A stretch of DNA of 64,000 nt, taken from assembly GCF_002008315.2 (NCBI RefSeq), contig NZ_MVDG02000001.1:682001-746000 (forward strand). Reading direction: 5' to 3'. The notes under the pieces are model-generated. The model was given only the letters and a program-made list of their open reading frames with translations, had not been told where the DNA came from and did not search any database. Every line of letters starts with the position of its first letter. The stretch's first letter is position 1. This document shows positions 36,642 to 45,195 of the stretch, piece by piece. The position numbers and the translations under genes are program-made. Source of the stretch: Arthrobacter sp. KBS0703. Lineage in GTDB: Bacteria > Actinomycetota > Actinomycetes > Actinomycetales > Micrococcaceae.

Positions 36642-37763
36642 GTGATTGCCGAAACAGCCCCTGTGACCCTTGACCTGCGCCAGGACGTGGCCCTGCTGAC
36701 GTCTGCTCTCATCGACATGGACAGCGTGTCGGGCAACGAAGGCGCGCTTGCCGACGCGGTGGAGTCCGCGCTCCGCCGGCTCCCCGGCCTCAATCTGGTC
36801 CGGGACGGGGACTCGATCATCGCCCGCACGGACCTCGGCAGGGCCGAACGCGTGATCCTGGCAGGCCACCTGGACACGGTGCCGCTGCCTGTGACGCCCG
36901 GCTCGCTGGGGACGGTTCCGTCCAGCTGGCCCTCAGGTGTTCCGGGCGAAGGAGTCCTCTACGGCCGCGGCGCCACCGACATGAAAGGCGGCGTTGCGGT
37001 GCAGCTCGCGCTCGCCGCGTCCATGTTCGACGGCGGCGCTGAGCCGACCAAGGACGTCACGTTCGTCTTCTACGACCACGAGGAAGTGGAAGCCGTCAAG
37101 AGCGGCCTGGGCCGGCTTGTCCGGAACCACGGGGACCTGCTAAGGGGCGACTTCGCCATCCTGCTGGAACCGACCGACGGCAACGTTGAAGGTGGCTGCA
37201 ACGGAACCATGCGGTTTGAGGCCACCACAACGGGGGAGGCCGCCCATTCGGCGCGTGCGTGGATGGGCCGCAACGCCATCCACGCCGCGGCGCCCATCCT
37301 GGAACGGCTCGCAGGGTACCGGCCGCAGACCATCAACGTGGACGGCCTGGAATACCGCGAAAGCTTGAATGCCGTGAAGATCCACGGCGGCACAGCCGGC
37401 AACGTCATTCCCGACCGCTGCGTGGTGGAGATCAACTACCGCTTCGCGCCGGACAAGACACCCGACCAGGCGGAGGCCCACGTGCAGGAGCTGCTCCAAG
37501 GATTCGATGTCGTCCGCACGGACAGCGCCGCCGGCGCGCGGCCCGGACTGCACCACCCCGCGGCCGCGTCCTTCGTGGCCGCCGTGGGAGCCGAACCCAA
37601 ACCCAAATACGGCTGGACCGACGTCGCGCGTTTCAGCGAGCTCGGGATCCCGGCGGTGAACTTCGGCCCCGGTGATGCGCTGCTGGCGCACAAGGACAAC
37701 GAGCACGTGGAGGCCGAAGCCGTCCGGGCCTGCCTCCGCGCACTGCAGACGTGGCTGTCCTGA
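36642..37763 (+). CDS. dapE: Succinyl-diaminopimelate desuccinylase
   Basis: Zinc-dependent M20 amidohydrolase (373 aa) that releases LL-diaminopimelate from its succinyl derivative. Metal and catalytic residues appear in ILAGHLDTVPLP, GRGATDMKGG and YDHEEVEA (catalytic Glu pair), with the dimerisation-domain His in GEAAHSARAWMGRNA. ATG 36639 and GTG 36642 are adjacent in-frame starts; TAGAGT (36630-36635) lies 3 nt before the former and 6 nt before the latter, so GTG 36642 fits the leaderless rule seen throughout. It ends at a strong terminator. Confidence 0.94.
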   Translation: MIAETAPVTLDLRQDVALLTSALIDMDSVSGNEGALADAVESALRRLPGLNLVRDGDSIIARTDLGRAERVILAGHLDTVPLPVTPGSLGTVPSSWPSGVPGEGVLYGRGATDMKGGVAVQLALAASMFDGGAEPTKDVTFVFYDHEEVEAVKSGLGRLVRNHGDLLRGDFAILLEPTDGNVEGGCNGTMRFEATTTGEAAHSARAWMGRNAIHAAAPILERLAGYRPQTINVDGLEYRESLNAVKIHGGTAGNVIPDRCVVEINYRFAPDKTPDQAEAHVQELLQGFDVVRTDSAAGARPGLHHPAAASFVAAVGAEPKPKYGWTDVARFSELGIPAVNFGPGDALLAHKDNEHVEAEAVRACLRALQTWLS

Positions 37764-37808
37764 GCAGCCGTTCCGGCTGAAGGGCCGACCAGCCCGAACG
37801 TTGGCAAA

Positions 37809-37848
37809 GACAGAAGGTCCGCAACCATTCGGTTGCGGACCTTCTGTC
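37809..37848 (+). terminator. Rho-independent terminator, dapE / glutamate importer
   Basis: An 18-bp perfect stem, 37809-37826 (GACAGAAGGTCCGCAACC) with 37831-37848, closes the tetraloop ATTC. It separates convergent dapE and the gluABCD operon and can act in both directions. Confidence 0.92.
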
Positions 37849-37884
37849 CTTGCGCCCGCGGACCTGGCGGGTTACTTCACGGGT

Positions 37885-38724
37885 TTACTTGACCACGGTG
37901 GAGACGCCGGCCGTGGGGGCCTTCGCCACGCCGCCGGCAGCCTTCTTGGAACCGCGGCGTTCAATCCAGATGGCGAGCCGGGAGACCGCCAGGTTGATGG
38001 CGATGTAAATTGCCGCCGCCACGAAGAACACCGGGAACAGGAACTGCGGGCCGAGGAAGTCCGCCATCACCTGCACCGCGCGCAGGAGCTCGCCGTAGGC
38101 GACGATGTACCCCAGCGAGGTGTCCTTCAGCAGCACCACGAGCTGAGCCACCAGGGACGGCAGCATGCGCCTGATGGCCTGCGGCAGTTCGACGCTTAGC
38201 CGGGACTGGAAGCTGGTCAGGCCGATCGCCAGGCCGGCTTCGCGCTGGCCCTTTGGAAGGGACTGGATGCCCGCGCGGATGATCTCGGCAAAGATCGCCG
38301 AGTTATAGAGCACCAGGCCGGCAACGACCGCAATGAACGAGCTGGTGGCGAACACGAGCAGCACGAACAGCATCATCAGGACCACGGGCATGCCGCGCAG
38401 GAATTCCAGCACGATCCGGGTGGGAATCCTGATCCAGGCGATATCAGAGATGCGCATGAGGCACAGCAGGAGCCCCAGCGGGAAGGCGATGACAGCTGAG
38501 ATGGCGGCGGCACTCAACGTGGCGCCGATGCCGTTAAGGATCAGCGTCCAGACATCCGCCTGCCCGAAGATCGCCCACCGCTGCGCCTGGAAGATTCCCT
38601 GCTGGGCGAGCGTGACAATGGCAAGCGCCAGCAGGCCGCCGATGAGCACGACACCGATGACGGAGCCGATCAGGGAGACCCGGCGGGCCTTGGGGCCCGG
38701 GACGTCGTAGAGAACGGAAGTCAT
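37885..38724 (-). CDS. gluD: Glutamate-type amino acid ABC transporter permease (GluD)
   Basis: Second membrane subunit of a polar amino acid importer (279 aa). It has five or six helices and the His/Glu-transporter permease loop AGIQSLPKGQREAGLAIGLT with the coupling segment QSRLSVELPQAIRRMLPSLV. The ATG at 38722-38724 overlaps the stop of the preceding permease by 4 nt; the frame extends further but would intrude into that gene. Last gene of the minus-strand gluABCD operon. Confidence 0.88.
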   Translation of the reverse strand: MTSVLYDVPGPKARRVSLIGSVIGVVLIGGLLALAIVTLAQQGIFQAQRWAIFGQADVWTLILNGIGATLSAAAISAVIAFPLGLLLCLMRISDIAWIRIPTRIVLEFLRGMPVVLMMLFVLLVFATSSFIAVVAGLVLYNSAIFAEIIRAGIQSLPKGQREAGLAIGLTSFQSRLSVELPQAIRRMLPSLVAQLVVLLKDTSLGYIVAYGELLRAVQVMADFLGPQFLFPVFFVAAAIYIAINLAVSRLAIWIERRGSKKAAGGVAKAPTAGVSTVVK

Positions 38725-39371
38725 CGGGCGATCGCCACCTTTCGTTCGACCTGGTGGGCCAGGTAGCCAAGCGGCACTGTGATCAGGAGGTAGAAGAAGG
38801 CAACGCCCACGAGCACCCACATGACCGCGTCACCGTGTTCGTTGGCGAGCTGTTTGCCGTAGCCGAACAGCTCCAGCACGTAGAACGCACCGGCCACCGA
38901 GGAGTTCTTGACGAGTGCGATCAGGATGTTGATGAGGGGCGGAACCACCGTGCGCAGTGCCTGGGGGAGGATGATGAGGGACAGCACCTGGCCGAACTTC
39001 ATGCCGATGCTGCGTGCAGCCTCCGCCTGGCCGACCGGGACGCTGTTGACGCCTGACCGCACGGCTTCGGCGATGAAGGCCGACGTGTACGCGCTGAGCG
39101 CGATGATGGCGGCGACCTCGAACTGCTGGAAGGTCACGCCAAGCCGGGGCAGAACCACGGCAGCAAAAAAGAAGGCGATGGTCAGGGGGGTGTTACGCAC
39201 CACCTCCACGTACGCCATGCTGAAACCGCGGAGGGCTGCTACGGGGGACACCCGGGCGGCGGCGAGGAGCGTGCCAACGACCAGGGCAATAATGCCGGAC
39301 ACGACGGCCAGGAACAGGGTTCTGAGAAAGCCGTCCCAGTACTGCGGGAGGCTCTCAATGATGACGTCCAT
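38721..39371 (-). CDS. gluC: Glutamate-type amino acid ABC transporter permease (GluC)
   Basis: First membrane subunit of the importer (216 aa), with the permease signature SGVNSVPVGQAEAARSIGMK and coupling region FGQVLSLIILPQALRTVVPP. It starts MDVIIESLPQYWDGFLRTLF, as in corynebacterial GluC. It follows the binding-protein gene after a 99-bp gap containing a hairpin. Confidence 0.9.
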   Translation of the reverse strand: MDVIIESLPQYWDGFLRTLFLAVVSGIIALVVGTLLAAARVSPVAALRGFSMAYVEVVRNTPLTIAFFFAAVVLPRLGVTFQQFEVAAIIALSAYTSAFIAEAVRSGVNSVPVGQAEAARSIGMKFGQVLSLIILPQALRTVVPPLINILIALVKNSSVAGAFYVLELFGYGKQLANEHGDAVMWVLVGVAFFYLLITVPLGYLAHQVERKVAIAR

Positions 39372-39417
39372 AGGGTCCTTCAGCTGCGTTCGTGGGGAAT
39401 GAGCGGAAAACGGAGGC

Positions 39418-39461
39418 GGCGGTTACCGGCGCCGTGGAGTGCACGGCCGCAGGTAACCGCC
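39418..39461 (-). terminator. Two-stem hairpin between gluB and gluC (attenuator or mRNA stabiliser)
   Basis: The outer arms GGCGGTTACC (39418-39427) and GGTAACCGCC (39452-39461) pair perfectly over 10 bp, and inside them GCCGTG (39431-39436) pairs with CACGGC (39442-39447). No T-run follows on the minus strand. It probably keeps binding-protein mRNA more abundant than permease mRNA. Confidence 0.7.
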
Positions 39462-39470
39462 ACACCGGTT

Positions 39471-40358
39471 TTAGTAGCGGTCGATCGCGGGAAGGTCAGG
39501 TGCAGTCTTGATGACAGCGCCAGCAGTGGCTTCCCAGGCCTTCTTGTAGGAGCCGTCCTTGGCAAAGCCTTCCAGCTGGTCGTTGATCCAGTTGCGGAAT
39601 TCGGTATCGCCCTTCTTCAGGCCGATGCCGTAGGGCTCCTTCGTGAAGGTCTCTTCGGAGGCCAGCTTGAAGGCGTCCGGTTCCTTGTTGACAAAGCCGG
39701 CCAGGATCACGTTGTCTGTGGTGACCGCCTCAACCTGCTTGTTGCGCAGCGGCTCAAGGCAGGCCGAGTAGGTGGCCGCCGGAACCAGGACTGCGCCGTA
39801 CTTTTCCACGATGGTGGCAGCAGGGGTGGATCCGGTCACGGAGCAGACGTTCTTGCCCTTGACGTCCTCTGGCTTGGTGATGGACGTGTTGTCCTTGTTC
39901 ACCATGAGCGCCTGGCCTGCTTCGTAGTAGGGGCCGGCAAAGTCGACTTCGGTCTTGCGCTTGTCGTTGATCGTGTAGGTGGCGACGATCAGGTCCACCT
40001 TGCCCTGCTTGATGAACTGTTCGCGGTTGGCGGAGACGGTTTCAACCCATTCGATCTTGTCAGCGGGGATCCCCAGCTTGGCAGCGATCAGCTTCCCGAT
40101 TTCGACGTCAAAGCCCACCGGCTTGCCGTCCAGGCCCTTCTGGCCGAACAGCGGCTGGTCAAACTTGGTGCCGATGGTCACCTTGCCGGCAGAAGAGAGC
40201 TTTTCCATGGTGGAACCAGCGGCGAAGCTCGGCTTTTCGACGGGGGAGGGATTGGTGCCGCCGCCGGTGCTGCCGCCGCCGCAAGCGCTCAGGGTCAGTG
40301 CAAGAGCTGCGGATGCTGCTACCAGAAGGGATTTCCTTCGGGTCAAAAATGCCTTCAT
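39471..40358 (-). CDS. gluB: Glutamate-type ABC transporter substrate-binding lipoprotein (GluB)
   Basis: Solute-binding lipoprotein of family 3 (295 aa). The signal peptide ends LSAC with lipidated Cys26, followed by a Gly/Thr linker. The fold markers are TIGTKFDQPLFGQKG, VGFDVEIGKLIAAKLGI and the hinge region KQGKVDLIVATYTIND. AAAGGA lies 5-8 nt before the ATG. Glutamate specificity is inferred from similarity to corynebacterial GluB and from operon order; aspartate, glutamine or asparagine remain possible. Confidence 0.9.
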   Translation of the reverse strand: MKAFLTRRKSLLVAASAALALTLSACGGGSTGGGTNPSPVEKPSFAAGSTMEKLSSAGKVTIGTKFDQPLFGQKGLDGKPVGFDVEIGKLIAAKLGIPADKIEWVETVSANREQFIKQGKVDLIVATYTINDKRKTEVDFAGPYYEAGQALMVNKDNTSITKPEDVKGKNVCSVTGSTPAATIVEKYGAVLVPAATYSACLEPLRNKQVEAVTTDNVILAGFVNKEPDAFKLASEETFTKEPYGIGLKKGDTEFRNWINDQLEGFAKDGSYKKAWEATAGAVIKTAPDLPAIDRY

Positions 40359-40417
40359 GACATTCCTTTCATTGGGCGGCCGCCATAGACGGCCTTGGGG
40401 TGCGAACTGGGGAGTTG

Positions 40418-41173
40418 TCAGTGCGTGAGGAGCTTGGAGAGGAAGTCCTTGGCGCGGCTGCTTTGGGGATTGGTGAAGAACTGCTCCGGCGTGGCGTCTT
40501 CGACGATCTGGCCGTCCGCCATGAACACGACGCGGTCGGCTGCCTTGCGGGCGAAGCCCATCTCGTGGGTCACCACGATCATGGTCATGCCCTCCTTGGC
40601 CAGCTGGATCATGACGTCCAGGACTTCGTTGATCATCTCCGGGTCCAGCGCCGAGGTGGGCTCGTCGAAAAGCATGACCTTGGGCTTCATGGCCAGTGCG
40701 CGGGCGATGGCCACACGCTGCTGCTGGCCGCCGGAGAGCTGGGCCGGCAGCTTGGGTGCCTGGTGGCCGACTCCCACACGCTCGAGCAGGGCCATGGCCT
40801 CCTTGTCCGCCTCCGCCTTGGACACTCCCTTCACCTTGATGGGGCCGAGGGTCACGTTTTCCAGGATGGTCTTGTGCGCGAAGAGGTTGAACGACTGGAA
40901 AACCATGCCGACGTCCGCGCGGAGGCGCGCAAGCTCCTTGCCTTCTGCGGGCAGTTCCTTGCCGTCGATGGCGATATCGCCGTCATCAATGGTTTCGAGG
41001 CGGTTGATGGCCCGGCACAGCGTGGACTTGCCCGAGCCTGACGGACCGATGACCACAACGACCTCGCCCTTGCGGACCTGGAGGTTGATGTCCTTCAAAA
41101 CGTGCAGCTGGCCGTAGTGCTTATTGACGGCATTCAGGGAGACGAGGGCATCGCCGGGCACTTGAGTAGTCAT
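40418..41173 (-). CDS. gluA: Glutamate-type amino acid ABC transporter ATP-binding protein (GluA)
   Basis: ATPase of the importer (251 aa). Walker A GPSGSGKS is at residues 43-50, the Q-loop in [11 protein letters not shown], signature LSGGQQQR, Walker [13 protein letters not shown] and switch His in VVTHEMGF. The ATG at 41171-41173 is chosen over one 7 codons upstream because TAGATT (41181-41186, minus strand) ends 7 nt before it, implying a leaderless first gene of the operon gluA-gluB-gluC-gluD. Confidence 0.93.
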   Translation of the reverse strand: MTTQVPGDALVSLNAVNKHYGQLHVLKDINLQVRKGEVVVVIGPSGSGKSTLCRAINRLETIDDGDIAIDGKELPAEGKELARLRADVGMVFQSFNLFAHKTILENVTLGPIKVKGVSKAEADKEAMALLERVGVGHQAPKLPAQLSGGQQQRVAIARALAMKPKVMLFDEPTSALDPEMINEVLDVMIQLAKEGMTMIVVTHEMGFARKAADRVVFMADGQIVEDATPEQFFTNPQSSRAKDFLSKLLTH

Positions 41174-41195
41174 AAGTACGAATCTAGCGAACATT

Positions 41196-41209
41196 GGTCA
41201 CATATGACC
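41196..41209. promoter_or_regulatory. Palindrome upstream of gluA
   Basis: GGTCACATATGACC has 5-bp arms GGTCA/TGACC around CATA. It lies 10 bp upstream of the gluA -10 box, where a -35-region regulator would bind, and about 70 bp before the divergent LOG gene. Which protein binds it is unknown. Confidence 0.45.
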
Positions 41210-41279
41210 GCAATCACTCCAACTTCCTGCGGATCGTAATTCAAGAGATACCTGCAGGTCAGCAGGTTAGCCTTGGGTG

Positions 41280-42065
41280 ATGAGCATCAACGCAGATCCG
41301 TCAAAATCCGTTCAGCCCCGCCGCAAAGGGCCCCTTGAGCTCCGCCGCAAGCAGGCGGCGGTTGAGATGTCGGACCAGCGGCTGCTCGACACCAAGGGCC
41401 CCGGACACTTCATCCACACCGACCCCTGGAGGGTGATGCGGATCCAGAGCGAATTCGTGGAAGGCTTCGGTGCGCTGTCGGACCTGGGCCAGGCTGTCAG
41501 CGTTTTCGGCTCGGCACGCACCAAGCCGGGGAGCTTGTTCTATGAGATGGGTGTTGAGGTGGGGCGCAAACTGGCGGAAGCCGGCGTGGCGGTCATCACC
41601 GGAGGCGGCCCGGGATCGATGGAGGCGGCCAACCGCGGAGCCGTGGAAGGCAACGGCGTGTCGGTCGGCCTTGGCATCGAACTGCCGTTCGAGCAGGGGC
41701 TGAACCAGTGGGTGGACCTGGGGATCAACTTCCGGTACTTCTTCGCCCGGAAGACCATGTTCGTGAAGTATGCGCAGGGTTTCATTGTCCTGCCCGGTGG
41801 ACTCGGCACCCTTGACGAACTCTTCGAAGCCATGGTCCTCGTCCAGACGCAGAAGGTGACCTCCTTCCCGATCGTGCTCCTGGGCAAGGATTTCTGGGGC
41901 CCGATGATGGAATGGATCCGGGGGACGCTGGTGGCCGAGGGCATGGTGTCCGAGAAGGACATGGACCTGGTCCAGGTGGTGGACGACCCGGAAGAGGCCG
42001 TCAACCTTGTCCTGCACGGCCACGTCCGCCCGCCGTCCACCAACGGCGACCAGCGGCCCGAGTAG
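41280..42065 (+). CDS. LOG family protein (TIGR00730, phosphoribohydrolase-like)
   Basis: Rossmann-fold protein (261 aa) of the LOG/'lysine decarboxylase-like' family, members of which release free bases from nucleoside monophosphates such as cytokinin precursors. The nucleotide-binding pattern GGGPGSMEAANRGA and the catalytic PGGLGTLDE (residues 172-180) are both complete. ATG 41280 is chosen over GTG 41277 because TAGCCT (41268-41273) ends 6 nt before the ATG. It is divergent from gluA and followed by a DivIVA-like gene, an order shared with mycobacteria around dapE. The physiological substrate is unknown. Confidence 0.87.
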   Translation: MSINADPSKSVQPRRKGPLELRRKQAAVEMSDQRLLDTKGPGHFIHTDPWRVMRIQSEFVEGFGALSDLGQAVSVFGSARTKPGSLFYEMGVEVGRKLAEAGVAVITGGGPGSMEAANRGAVEGNGVSVGLGIELPFEQGLNQWVDLGINFRYFFARKTMFVKYAQGFIVLPGGLGTLDELFEAMVLVQTQKVTSFPIVLLGKDFWGPMMEWIRGTLVAEGMVSEKDMDLVQVVDDPEEAVNLVLHGHVRPPSTNGDQRPE

Positions 42066-42109
42066 CGGGCTGGGCCGCAGAGGCGCCGGCGTCTGGCACG
42101 ATGGTTGAT

Positions 42110-42508
42110 GTGAGTTTCTTCCTCGTTTTCCTTGCCATCGTCCTGATAGGCGCAACAGCCCTGATCGGGACCGACATCGGGGCAGGCCTCATGCGGAAGA
42201 GGCGCTCCGGGAACCCGCTGATCGACGACGGTTTCGATGAGCCTGTGGCGTCGCTGCCCCCGGTCCTGCTGCCCGCCGATGCCAAGCCCACCGACGTCGA
42301 CCACGTCCGCTTTTCGCTGGGTCTTCGCGGGTACCGGATGGACCAGGTGGACGAGGTGCTCGATGACCTCCGCGACCAGATCGCGTCCAAGGATGGCCAG
42401 CTCGCTTCCAAGGAGGCCGAGATCGCGGCCCGGGACGCCGAGATCGAGCGGCTCCGGGAGCAGCTCCGGAACAATGTCCTGAGCGCCACCGCCGAGGACC
42501 GGCCTTGA
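42110..42508 (+). CDS. DivIVA domain-containing small membrane protein
   Basis: A 132-aa protein with one N-terminal membrane helix (SFFLVFLAIVLIGATALIG), a basic stretch, then a DivIVA-type segment (VRFSLGLRGYRMDQVDEVLD) and a coiled coil (ASKDGQLASKEAEIAARDAE). DivIVA-like proteins mark curved membranes at septa and poles, so a role in cell-envelope growth is plausible. Starts at ATG 42101 or GTG 42110; CACGAT (42097-42102) ends 7 nt before the GTG. The stop overlaps the TTG start of the mannosyltransferase gene. Confidence 0.75.
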   Translation: MSFFLVFLAIVLIGATALIGTDIGAGLMRKRRSGNPLIDDGFDEPVASLPPVLLPADAKPTDVDHVRFSLGLRGYRMDQVDEVLDDLRDQIASKDGQLASKEAEIAARDAEIERLREQLRNNVLSATAEDRP

Positions 42509-43857
42509 CCGGTCATGCCCCCGGTCCCGGCTCCGCTTCCGGATCTGCTTCCAGCAGGCCCGAGGCAGCGTCCGGGGCACTTCGGCCCGCTCGGGCCGGC
42601 GGAATGACGGGTGCGCTGGGTGCGGTCTCGTCGTCGTTTGCTGCGCGGGCAGGCCGCTCGCCGTGGTGGGTCCAGGCGGCGGCCCTCTATGTGGGTGCCC
42701 GGCTGCTCAGCGCCTGCATCTTCATGTCCGCGGCGCTGCACCAGGGGGTGAACCCCTGGTTCCCCGCCAAGCCCGATTACTGGAACTTCATCAACATCTG
42801 GGATGCCCGCTGGTACGGCGATGTCATCACCGGCGGGTACCCCTCCGAGCTGCCGGTGGATGGTGCCGGGAACGTCAGGGAAAACACCTGGGCCTTCTAC
42901 CCTTTGTTCCCCGCGCTGGCGCGGATGCTGTCCGGCGTCGCGGGAATCAGCCCTGCGGCCGCCCTCACGGTCATCGCGATGCTCGCGGGCCTCGCCGCCT
43001 CACTGGTGATTTATGTGCTGTTCCGCGACAGGGCCGGGCACGCGACAGCCCTTTGGGGAGTGGCGTTCTTTGCCACGTTCCCCGTCTCCCCGGTGCTGCA
43101 GGTGCCGTACGCGGAGTCCCTCAACGTACTTCTGCTCGCCACCTCCCTGCTGCTGGTGATTCGGCGGCAATATCTGTGGGCCATTCCCGTGGTTGTGGCG
43201 ATGTGCCTTTCCCGCCCCACCGGCGTGCCGTTCGCCGCGATGGCCGGCTTCCTGTTCCTCTACCGTGCGGCGGAGGCATGGCGGCACGGCCGGAACAGGG
43301 GTGCGGCGAACCCTGCCGCGCCGGACCTCCCAGGCGTCCATGGCCGGGCGGAGCTGTGGTCGCTGGCGGCGCTAACCGCGGTGAGCGCGGCGGCCGCGCT
43401 CCTGTGGCCCGCCATCGCGTGGGCAACAACAGGAGACATCGAGGCCTACACCAAGACCGAAACGGTGTGGCGCGGGCAGGACCTGGTGCCGTTCAGGCCG
43501 TGGTTCGACACCGGCGTGCAACTGTTCGGCCCCGTCATGGGCATTGTGGCGCCCTTTGCCTTCGTGGCGGCGTTCGGCCTGCTCATGATGTCCCGGCCGG
43601 TGCTGCGGCTGGGAACGGAACTCAGGCTGTGGTGCGTGTGCTACATGGGGTATCTCGTGGTTTTCCTGCACCCGCAGACCAGCACGTTCCGCATGTTGCT
43701 CCCGCTGTTTCCGCTGGCCCTGTCCGCAGCGCTGGTGTCGAGGTCGCGGGCCTACCGTGGCGCGGTGCTCGTCATGTTCGTCCTGCTGCAGATCGTGTGG
43801 GTGGTGTGGCTTTGGGCCTGGGCCCAGCTCCCCGGAGGCGGGGATTATCCGCCCTGA
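42505..43857 (+). CDS. PIG-V-like membrane mannosyltransferase
   Basis: Polytopic membrane protein (450 aa) with about ten hydrophobic helices. The first extracytoplasmic loop contains NIWDARWYGDVI and later FYPLFPALARML, matching the PIG-V pattern of polyprenyl-phosphate-mannose-dependent mannosyltransferases in actinobacteria. It may add mannose to glycolipids or proteins outside the membrane; the acceptor is unknown. The TTG start shares 4 nt with the previous stop. Because the first 55 residues are Ser/Ala-rich and cytoplasmic, a later start (about MTGALGAVSS) cannot be excluded. Confidence 0.75.
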   Translation: MTGHAPGPGSASGSASSRPEAASGALRPARAGGMTGALGAVSSSFAARAGRSPWWVQAAALYVGARLLSACIFMSAALHQGVNPWFPAKPDYWNFINIWDARWYGDVITGGYPSELPVDGAGNVRENTWAFYPLFPALARMLSGVAGISPAAALTVIAMLAGLAASLVIYVLFRDRAGHATALWGVAFFATFPVSPVLQVPYAESLNVLLLATSLLLVIRRQYLWAIPVVVAMCLSRPTGVPFAAMAGFLFLYRAAEAWRHGRNRGAANPAAPDLPGVHGRAELWSLAALTAVSAAAALLWPAIAWATTGDIEAYTKTETVWRGQDLVPFRPWFDTGVQLFGPVMGIVAPFAFVAAFGLLMMSRPVLRLGTELRLWCVCYMGYLVVFLHPQTSTFRMLLPLFPLALSAALVSRSRAYRGAVLVMFVLLQIVWVVWLWAWAQLPGGGDYPP

Positions 43858-44094
43858 CCGCCGCGCCGACACGCCGTGCGGCAGCACACGTAATCTTCAG
43901 CCGCACGGAATGTCCATCGATTAGCTACAGACGGGTAATTACAGGATAATAGAGGATAAGCAGGGACAAGAAGCATACGAAGTGTTCAGCCATGGCGGCT
44001 GCCGGAACCGGTCGCCATAGCGGCTTGTTTGACCATGCGGACTCAGCCCGGCCGGGCTGCTCAGTCCTGGGACTACTTGGAGGGGATATTCCTC
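43858..44094 (+). promoter_or_regulatory. Intergenic region before the DUF3117 gene
   Basis: A 237-bp region without a credible gene. It contains an AT-rich tract (GGTAATTACAGGATAATAG near 43934-43952) that may hold the promoter, and a partial repeat of GGCGGC-type sequence. I cannot define a -35/-10 pair with confidence. Confidence 0.25.
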
Positions 44095-44262
44095 ATGGCG
44101 GCTATGAAACCACGCACCGGCGACGGCCCTATGGAAGTAACCAAGGAGGGCCGCAGCCTCATCATGCGTGTGCCGCTCGAAGGCGGAGGGCGGCTCGTGG
44201 TTGAACTCAACGCCGCAGAAGCGGCCAACCTCAAGGAATGCCTCGTCGGCGTCACCGAATAA
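44095..44262 (+). CDS. DUF3117 domain-containing small protein
   Basis: A 55-aa protein of a highly conserved actinobacterial family of unknown function. It reads MAAMKPRTGDGPMEVTKEGR and continues with RVPLEGGGRLVVELNAAEAA. The frame is open further upstream, but the conserved sequence starts at ATG 44095, which has GGAGG 11-15 nt before it. A strong terminator follows 7 bp after the stop, so it is probably a single-gene transcript. Confidence 0.88.
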   Translation: MAAMKPRTGDGPMEVTKEGRSLIMRVPLEGGGRLVVELNAAEAANLKECLVGVTE

Positions 44263-44269
44263 TGTGTTG

Positions 44270-44305
44270 GGCAGGGCCCGCAGCCAGCAGGCTGCGGGCC
44301 CTGCC
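44270..44305 (+). terminator. Rho-independent terminator after the DUF3117 gene
   Basis: A perfect 16-bp stem (44270-44285 GGCAGGGCCCGCAGCC; 44290-44305) with loop AGCA and a following TTTA. It lies between convergent genes. Confidence 0.92.
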
Positions 44306-44306
44306 T

Positions 44307-44939
44307 TTACTTCTTAACCGCTACCAGCAGCCCGTCTCCGGTGGGCAGCATCGCGGAGGACAGCCGGTCGTCGTCGCGCACGGACTTGCCAACCTGGCGC
44401 AGTACAACGGTGGTGGCGTCACGCGCCGCGGGGTTGGAGACCCGGTCCTTGTCCAAGGCATCGTTGACGATCAGGAGGCCGCCGGATTTGAGCAGGCGGA
44501 CGGCCTGCTCCACGTAGCGGGGAAAATTAGGCTTGTCGCCGTCGATGAACACGAGGTCGTAGGCGGCATCGGTCAGCCTGGGCAGGACGTCGCCCGCGCG
44601 GCCCGAAATGGTGCGCGTCCGGTTCGCCGGGCTTCCGGCTTCGTGGAATGCCTCGCGCGCGGCCTTGAGGTGCTCGACGTCGACATCGATGGTGGTCAGC
44701 ACGGCCTGCGGCCCGAGCCCGCGGAGGATGCACACGCCGGACACCCCGGCGCCCGTGCCGATCTCGACGGCGGTCTGCGCCTTTGATGCTGCCGCCAGCA
44801 CCGTCAGCACGGCTCCCACTCCGCGTCCGATGGGGGTCACACCCAGCTCAAATGATCGTTCCCGGGCGCGCAGCAGGACCTCGTCCTCGGCAGGCAGATC
44901 TTCTGCGTAGGACCAGCTCGTGGACTTATCGGCGCTCAT
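44307..44939 (-). CDS. O-methyltransferase (class I SAM-dependent)
   Basis: SAM-dependent methyltransferase of the caffeoyl-CoA/catechol family 3 type (210 aa). Motif I is VEIGTGAGVSGV (about residues 58-69), the metal-site motif is DLVFIDGDKPNFPRY, and the late aspartate lies in LLIVNDALDKDRV. It sits immediately upstream of and divergent from sigE, as does Rv1220c in M. tuberculosis. The methyl acceptor is unknown. Confidence 0.88.
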   Translation of the reverse strand: MSADKSTSWSYAEDLPAEDEVLLRARERSFELGVTPIGRGVGAVLTVLAAASKAQTAVEIGTGAGVSGVCILRGLGPQAVLTTIDVDVEHLKAAREAFHEAGSPANRTRTISGRAGDVLPRLTDAAYDLVFIDGDKPNFPRYVEQAVRLLKSGGLLIVNDALDKDRVSNPAARDATTVVLRQVGKSVRDDDRLSSAMLPTGDGLLVAVKK

Positions 44940-45195
44940 GGGTATTCGCTTTCTGGGCGGCAGGGGGCGTGTTGCTTACAGCGTACTTGGTCCGGCGGCG
45001 CACGGCCGGAAGGTGACGGCGGGGTGGCCTGTGATGGCGGATACTGTTGCGCTTACGGCAAAAGGGGGACCCGCAGTCAGGAAATTCCCAGCCATCTTTG
45101 AAATGATGGTTATCCGCTCATCCAAGTGGTGATCGGCGCCGAACCAATGATGTCAACCACATCAGGCGTTAGTACATCCACGAGGGGAGTGGACG

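Noticed and set aside
43992..44204. A 70-codon frame upstream of and overlapping the DUF3117 gene.
   Set aside because: It overlaps the conserved DUF3117 sequence in another frame and has no ribosome site or family resemblance.
45138..45175. GAACC ... CGTT before sigE as an autoregulatory ECF promoter.
   Set aside because: The distance between the two elements is about 21 nt, too long for the usual 16-17 nt spacing.
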